From NCBI RefSeq assembly GCF_946480385.1, contig NZ_CAMLJP010000166.1, positions 1 through 9,386 on the forward strand: a DNA stretch of 9,386 bases, given 5' to 3'. This DNA comes from an uncultured Azospirillum sp. (GTDB lineage: Bacteria > Pseudomonadota > Alphaproteobacteria > Azospirillales > Azospirillaceae). Shown here in pieces: positions 6,210 to 9,386 of this stretch. The notes beneath the pieces are model-generated. The model was not told where the DNA came from. It was given only the letters and a program-made list of their open reading frames with translations, and did no database searches. The position numbers and the translations under genes are program-made. Within the stretch, counting starts at the first letter, position 1. Each line of letters starts with the position of its first letter.

Positions 6210-6242
6210 CACCTCCGGTGCCGCGCCGGCCGTCCGGGGGTG
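6210..6242 (+). other. Third hairpin in the amtB leader, just before the ribosome binding site
   Basis: CACCTCCGG (6210-6218) pairs with CCGGGGGTG (6234-6242), nine pairs including one G-U, around a 15-base GC-rich loop. It ends 18 bases before the Shine-Dalgarno GAGGAG (6261-6266). CACCTCC equals the anti-Shine-Dalgarno core of 16S rRNA, so when unpaired it could make a weak 4-bp contact with GGAG in the ribosome binding region. Confidence 0.5.
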
Positions 6243-6271
6243 GGAGCGATTTTGGAGAAAGAGGAGCCTCG

Positions 6272-7681
6272 ATGAACCGTCTGTTCCTTCTGGCCGCACC
6301 GATGATGGCGGTTGCTCTGGGCGCGGTCGGCATGCCGGCCGCAGCCCTTGCCCAGGACGCGGCTGCGGCCGCTGCTGCTGCCGCGCCGGCGGCTCCGGCG
6401 CTGAATGGCGGCGACACCGCCTGGATGCTGGTCTCCACCGCGCTGGTGCTGATGATGACCATCCCCGGCCTGGCGCTGTTCTACGGCGGCATGGTCCGCA
6501 AGATGAACGTGCTGGCGACGGTGATGCAGAGCTTCGCCATCACCTGCCTCGTCAGCGTCCTGTGGTACGTGATCGGCTACAGCCTGGCTTTCACCGGCAC
6601 CGGCGCCTATGTCGGCGGTCTCGACCGGCTGTTCCTGAACGGGCTCGACTTCTCGAAGGCCTTCGTGCTGGGCGAGGCGACGGGTTCGGGCGTCGCGACG
6701 ACGATCCCCGAGCCGGTCTTCATGATGTTCCAGATGACCTTCGCGATCATCACCCCGGCCCTGATCACCGGCGCCTTCGCCGACCGCATGAAGTTCTCCT
6801 CGCTGCTGGTCTTCACCGCCCTGTGGTCGATCGTGGTCTATGCGCCGATCGCCCACTGGGTCTGGTATCCGTCGGGCTTCCTGTTCGGCCTGGGCGTCCT
6901 GGACTTCGCCGGCGGCACGGTCGTGCACATCAACGCGGGTGTGGCCGGTCTGGTCGCCGCGCTGGTGATCGGCAAGCGCAAGGGCTACCCGAAGGAAGCC
7001 TTCATGCCGCACAACCTGGTGCTGTCGCTGATCGGCGCCTCGCTGCTGTGGGTCGGCTGGTTCGGCTTCAACGCCGGTTCGGCCCTGACCGCCGGTCCGC
7101 GCGCCGGCATGGCGCTGGCCGCCACGCACATCGCCACCGCCGGCGCCGCCATGGGCTGGCTGTTCGCGGAGTGGATCGTCAAGGGCAAGCCGTCGATCCT
7201 CGGCATCATCTCCGGCGCCGTTGCCGGTCTGGTCGCCGTGACCCCGGCCGCCGGCTTCGTCGACCCGACGGGCGCCATCATCATCGGCATCATCGCCGGC
7301 GTGGTCTGCTTCTGGTCGGCCACCAGCCTGAAGCACATGCTGGGCTATGACGACAGCCTGGATGCCTTCGGCGTGCACGGTGTCGGCGGTCTGGTCGGCG
7401 CCATCCTGACCGGCGTGTTCGCCAAGATGTCGGTGTCCAACAGCGAAGGCGGCTTCGCCTCCGTCCTGCAGGCCGACCCGAACGCCACGCTGGGCCTGCT
7501 GGAAGGCAACGCCGCCGCCGTGTGGATCCAGGTCCAGGGCGTGCTCTACACCATGGTGTGGTGCGCCGTCGCCACCTTCGTCCTGCTGAAGGTCGTCGAT
7601 GTGGTGATGGGCCTGCGCGTCGAAGAGGATGTGGAGCGCGACGGTCTCGACCTCGCCCTGCACGGTGAGAGCATCCACTAA
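6272..7681 (+). CDS. amtB: Ammonium transporter AmtB
   Basis: An Amt/MEP/Rh-family channel-like transporter of the inner membrane that scavenges ammonium at low supply; the family works as a trimer. The protein has 469 residues. The N-terminus is a cleavable signal peptide (MNRLFLLAAPMMAVALGAVG, likely cut after ALA near residue 27), as in E. coli AmtB. A linker with nine consecutive Ala and two Pro follows (30-42), then eleven expected membrane helices. Key residues are present: Phe gate F153/F157 in MFQMTFAIITPAL, Asp211 in DFAGGTVVHINAG, the twin histidines H219 and H369 (GVHGVGG), and WFGFNAGSA with F266. The cytosolic tail RVEEDVERDGLDLALHGESIH is the region where PII proteins dock in this family. 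The ATG at 6272 has GAGGAG (6261-6266) five bases upstream; an in-frame GTG at 6188 would destroy the signal peptide context. No glnK/glnZ lies beside it. It has its own sigma-54 promoter and its own terminator, so it is a single-gene unit. Confidence 0.97.
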   Translation: MNRLFLLAAPMMAVALGAVGMPAAALAQDAAAAAAAAAPAAPALNGGDTAWMLVSTALVLMMTIPGLALFYGGMVRKMNVLATVMQSFAITCLVSVLWYVIGYSLAFTGTGAYVGGLDRLFLNGLDFSKAFVLGEATGSGVATTIPEPVFMMFQMTFAIITPALITGAFADRMKFSSLLVFTALWSIVVYAPIAHWVWYPSGFLFGLGVLDFAGGTVVHINAGVAGLVAALVIGKRKGYPKEAFMPHNLVLSLIGASLLWVGWFGFNAGSALTAGPRAGMALAATHIATAGAAMGWLFAEWIVKGKPSILGIISGAVAGLVAVTPAAGFVDPTGAIIIGIIAGVVCFWSATSLKHMLGYDDSLDAFGVHGVGGLVGAILTGVFAKMSVSNSEGGFASVLQADPNATLGLLEGNAAAVWIQVQGVLYTMVWCAVATFVLLKVVDVVMGLRVEEDVERDGLDLALHGESIH

Positions 7682-7711
7682 GACAAAACCCTTTCCCACG
7701 GGTCTCTTGCG

Positions 7712-7746
7712 AAAGGCCGCCGGTTCTCCGGCGGCCTTTTCCGTTT
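7712..7746 (+). terminator. Rho-independent terminator of amtB
   Basis: GGCCGCCGG (7715-7723), loop TTCT, CCGGCGGCC (7728-7736), then TTTTCCGTTT. AAA before the left arm can pair with the first T residues. The nine-pair GC stem plus T-run, 33 bp after the amtB stop, is a textbook intrinsic terminator and separates amtB from the pirin gene. Confidence 0.93.
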
Positions 7747-7857
7747 GGATTGTTGCATGGGTGGAAACGCTGTGGCGCGGGCGGGCCGGCTTCACGGCGG
7801 GGCCGGGGCGGACTACCTCTGGTGCAACGTCATTGTGATTTGTCAGGAGTTGCCGCC

Positions 7858-8715
7858 ATGTCCAACAAGCCCGCCACCCCCGGTGTCCGTCCGGTGCTCG
7901 CCGCCGTGGAGGGCATGGCCACCTCCGACGGGGCCGGGGTCAGCATGACCCGCATGCTGGGCACGCCGCGCCTGCGCACGCTCGACCCCTTCCTGATGCT
8001 CGACCTGTTCGGCTCGGACCAGCCGACCGACTATCTGGCGGGCTTCCCCGACCATCCCCACCGCGGGTTCGAGACGGTGACCTACATGCTGGCCGGCCGC
8101 ATGCGCCATGCCGACAACCATGGGCATGAGGGCGTGATCGAGACCGGCGGCGTGCAGTGGATGACCGCCGGCCGCGGCCTGATCCATTCGGAGATGCCGG
8201 AGCAGACCGAAGGCCTGATGCGCGGCTTCCAGCTGTGGATCAACCTGCCGGCCCGGCTGAAGATGACCGACCCGCGCTATCAGGAGTTCCCCGCCGCCTC
8301 CATCCCGGTGGAAAAGCGCGAGGACGGGGCGACGGTCACCGTGATTGCCGGCGACACCGCCCGCGGCACCGCGGGGCCGGTGCGGGCCGAGGCGACCGAC
8401 GCCCGCTATTTCGACGTCTCGCTGCCGCCGTCGGTGTCCTTCGCCGAACCGCTGCCGGCCGGCCACACCGCCTTCCTGGTGCTGTTCGAAGGCACGCTGG
8501 ATGTGGGCGGGGAAGGAGCTTTGTCCGGGCCGCGGGTGATCGTGCTGGGCGACGGCGAGCGGGTGGAGGCGGTCGCCGGACCCGAGGGCGCCCGCTTCCT
8601 GCTGCTGGCCGGCGAGCCGATCGGCGAACCCATCGCCTGGGGCGGCCCCTTCGTCATGAACACGCGGGAAGAGGTGATGCAGGCCTTCCGCGACTTCGAG
8701 GAAGGGCGCATCTGA
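7858..8715 (+). CDS. Pirin family bicupin metalloprotein
   Basis: A 285-residue pirin-like protein with two cupin barrels and no signal peptide, so cytoplasmic. The N-terminal cupin holds the metal-binding motif FPDHPHRGFETVTYMLAG with H66 and H68, and GRGLIHSEMP with H110 and E112, the four ligands known from human pirin and E. coli YhhW. DPFLMLDLFG at 43-52 is another family hallmark. The C-terminal cupin (about 180-285) includes GHTAFLVLFEGTLDVGG and FLLLAGEPIGEPIAWGGPFVMNTREE. YhhW has quercetinase activity, and some bacterial pirins bind pyruvate dehydrogenase or respond to stress; the role here cannot be told. The ATG at 7858 has CAGGAG (7844-7849) eight bases upstream; an in-frame start at 7750 would overlap the trailing part of the amtB terminator region. 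It is flanked by the amtB terminator and a long hairpin, so it is probably a single-gene unit. Confidence 0.94.
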   Translation: MSNKPATPGVRPVLAAVEGMATSDGAGVSMTRMLGTPRLRTLDPFLMLDLFGSDQPTDYLAGFPDHPHRGFETVTYMLAGRMRHADNHGHEGVIETGGVQWMTAGRGLIHSEMPEQTEGLMRGFQLWINLPARLKMTDPRYQEFPAASIPVEKREDGATVTVIAGDTARGTAGPVRAEATDARYFDVSLPPSVSFAEPLPAGHTAFLVLFEGTLDVGGEGALSGPRVIVLGDGERVEAVAGPEGARFLLLAGEPIGEPIAWGGPFVMNTREEVMQAFRDFEEGRI

Positions 8716-8724
8716 CCGTCCGAG

Positions 8725-8760
8725 GCCGCGTGGCGGGCCGTTCATGGCCCGATGCGCGGC
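8725..8760. terminator. Long two-part hairpin after the pirin gene, candidate terminator
   Basis: GCCGCG (8725-8730) pairs with CGCGGC (8755-8760), and CGGGCC (8734-8739) pairs with GGCCCG (8746-8751), with loop GTTCAT and a symmetrical internal loop TGG/ATG. It begins ten bases after the pirin stop. No T-run follows (ATCTCGTGCC), so it may end transcription inefficiently, or mainly protect the mRNA 3' end. Confidence 0.5.
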
Positions 8761-8770
8761 ATCTCGTGCC

Positions 8771-8798
8771 TTGCACCCCCGCCATCCCCGGTTATCAT
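8771..8798 (+). promoter_or_regulatory. Candidate sigma-70 promoter for the downstream secreted protein gene
   Basis: TTGCAC (8771-8776), a 16-bp spacer, TATCAT (8793-8798). It lies after the pirin 3' hairpin and would start transcription near 8805, about 38 nt before the ATG at 8843. The match to TTGACA/TATAAT is moderate. Confidence 0.4.
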
Positions 8799-8842
8799 GG
8801 CGCAATCCGTATTAACACCAACGATGGCGGGGAGCCGGGGCG

Positions 8843-9382
8843 ATGCGAGCAAAGGGTCTGATGGGTGGCTTCAGGGCGGCTGCGGCACTGCTGGCTCTGA
8901 CGCTTGCCGGGGGGCTTTTCGCCGCCAAGCCGGCCGCTGCGGTGGATTACTCCAAGGCCGCCGCCGATTTCGGGCCCGAGGGCGCCTGGACCAACCAGTG
9001 CGACATCGACCGGATGACCGACAGCAAGACCTGCCGGCTGATGATCTACCGCCTGTTCGACGACGGGAAGGATGTCGGCTTCATCGCGCTCAGCATCATT
9101 CCGACCGGCAACGACTTCCACCTGTTCCTGACCACCAGCCAGGGCCTGATCGACCGCTGCGCCATCCGCGTCGACCGCCAGCCGCGCATCGAATCGCATG
9201 TGGCGACGCTGAACATGTGCATGTTCCCGAACTTCGTGTCCGGCCGCGTCGCCGACCAGTTCCGCAACGGCTCGTCCATCCTGGTCCGCGTCAACTCCCC
9301 CCGCCTGGGCAAGCGCGACATCGACTTTCCGCTGAACGGCTTCTCCCGCACCTTCGAGGAGATGCAGCGCAGCCTGCAGTGA
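8843..9382 (+). CDS. Secreted four-cysteine protein, possibly IalB-like
   Basis: A 179-residue protein with a clear Sec signal peptide: basic MRAKGLMGGFR, hydrophobic core AAAALLALTLAGGLFA, and a probable cut after AKPAAA (33/34), giving a mature periplasmic or surface protein of about 146 residues. The mature part has four cysteines (C53, C64, C106, C126), suggesting two disulfides. The order is W-x2-Q-C, a second Cys after ten residues, a strand segment FIALSIIPTG, D-R-C, N-M-C, and a closing FPLNGFSRTFEEM. This resembles invasion-associated locus B (IalB) proteins, which have a W..C....C start, a central hydrophobic strand and an L-x-GF end. The match is by eye, and a lineage-specific hypothetical protein is the alternative. 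The ATG at 8843 has GGAG (8831-8834) eight bases upstream. It is co-directional with pirin but probably has its own promoter. Confidence 0.85.
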   Translation: MRAKGLMGGFRAAAALLALTLAGGLFAAKPAAAVDYSKAAADFGPEGAWTNQCDIDRMTDSKTCRLMIYRLFDDGKDVGFIALSIIPTGNDFHLFLTTSQGLIDRCAIRVDRQPRIESHVATLNMCMFPNFVSGRVADQFRNGSSILVRVNSPRLGKRDIDFPLNGFSRTFEEMQRSLQ

Positions 9383-9386
9383 TTGG

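Larger units (their letters stand above)
5623..6271. other. Long divergent control region between glgC and amtB, no credible gene
   Basis: These 649 bp separate the two divergent genes. Open frames on both strands here lack domains and ribosome binding sites. Contents, left to right: the glgC leader with a 5' hairpin; a 10-bp palindrome TCCAATTGGA (5672-5681); a sigma-54-like element facing glgC; an A/T-richer stretch around 5870-5895; a small palindrome CTGCC-GGAAT-GGCAG (5895-5909); an NtrC-like site; the amtB sigma-54 promoter; and a structured amtB leader of about 150 nt. The region from about 5710 to 5990 shows nothing I can assign. Confidence 0.65.

Noticed and set aside
6188..6271. GTG-started N-terminal extension of AmtB by 28 residues
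   Set aside because: It would bury the signal peptide behind a Pro/Arg/Gly-rich tail, and the ATG at 6272 has an excellent Shine-Dalgarno.
5891..7795. Very long minus-strand open frame (634 codons) antisense to amtB
   Set aside because: It mirrors the codon bias of amtB in GC-rich DNA, its protein is His/Gly/Asp/Gln-rich without domains, and amtB is unambiguous on the other strand.

Overview
The window is GC-rich alphaproteobacterial DNA. Gene content and protein style (glgC-glgA pair, AmtB with a cleavable signal peptide and an Ala/Pro linker, sigma-54 control of amtB) suggest a member of the Rhodospirillales close to Azospirillum. That assignment rests on recognition, not on a search. No rRNA, tRNA, insertion sequence or CRISPR array was seen.

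Layout. 1-416 (minus) is the 5' part of lepA, cut by the window edge. 417-775 is a non-coding leader region with a 10-bp tandem repeat and a matching inverted copy. 776-2665 is a small thiol/quinone redox module: a HxlR-family repressor (minus) divergent from an AzoR-type FMN oxidoreductase (plus), then a DsbA/FrnE-like CPWC oxidoreductase (plus). This block looks less GC-rich, with more A/T-ending codons than its neighbours, and may be an acquired cassette. 2759-5622 (minus) is the glycogen synthesis pair glgC then glgA, separated by 122 bp that hold a strong hairpin. 5623-6271 is a long divergent control region with no credible gene. It carries a near-consensus sigma-54 promoter for amtB, an NtrC-like site, a weaker sigma-54-like promoter facing glgC, and a highly structured amtB leader in which two perfect stems compete for the same bases. 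6272-7681 (plus) is amtB, closed by a textbook rho-independent terminator. 7858-8715 (plus) is a pirin-family metalloprotein, followed by a long hairpin. 8843-9382 (plus) is a secreted four-cysteine protein that resembles the IalB family.

How the parts work together. GlgC makes ADP-glucose and GlgA polymerises it, so the pair stores carbon. AmtB takes up ammonium under nitrogen limitation. The two units diverge from one regulatory region, and both may have sigma-54-type promoters, which would tie carbon storage to nitrogen status; this is an inference. The HxlR/AzoR/DsbA block fits a thiol-stress or electrophile response in which the repressor's single cysteine senses the signal.

Most noteworthy: the amtB 5' leader has the layout of a switch (mutually exclusive 9-bp and 8-bp stems plus a third hairpin before the ribosome binding site) and matches no RNA family I recognise.
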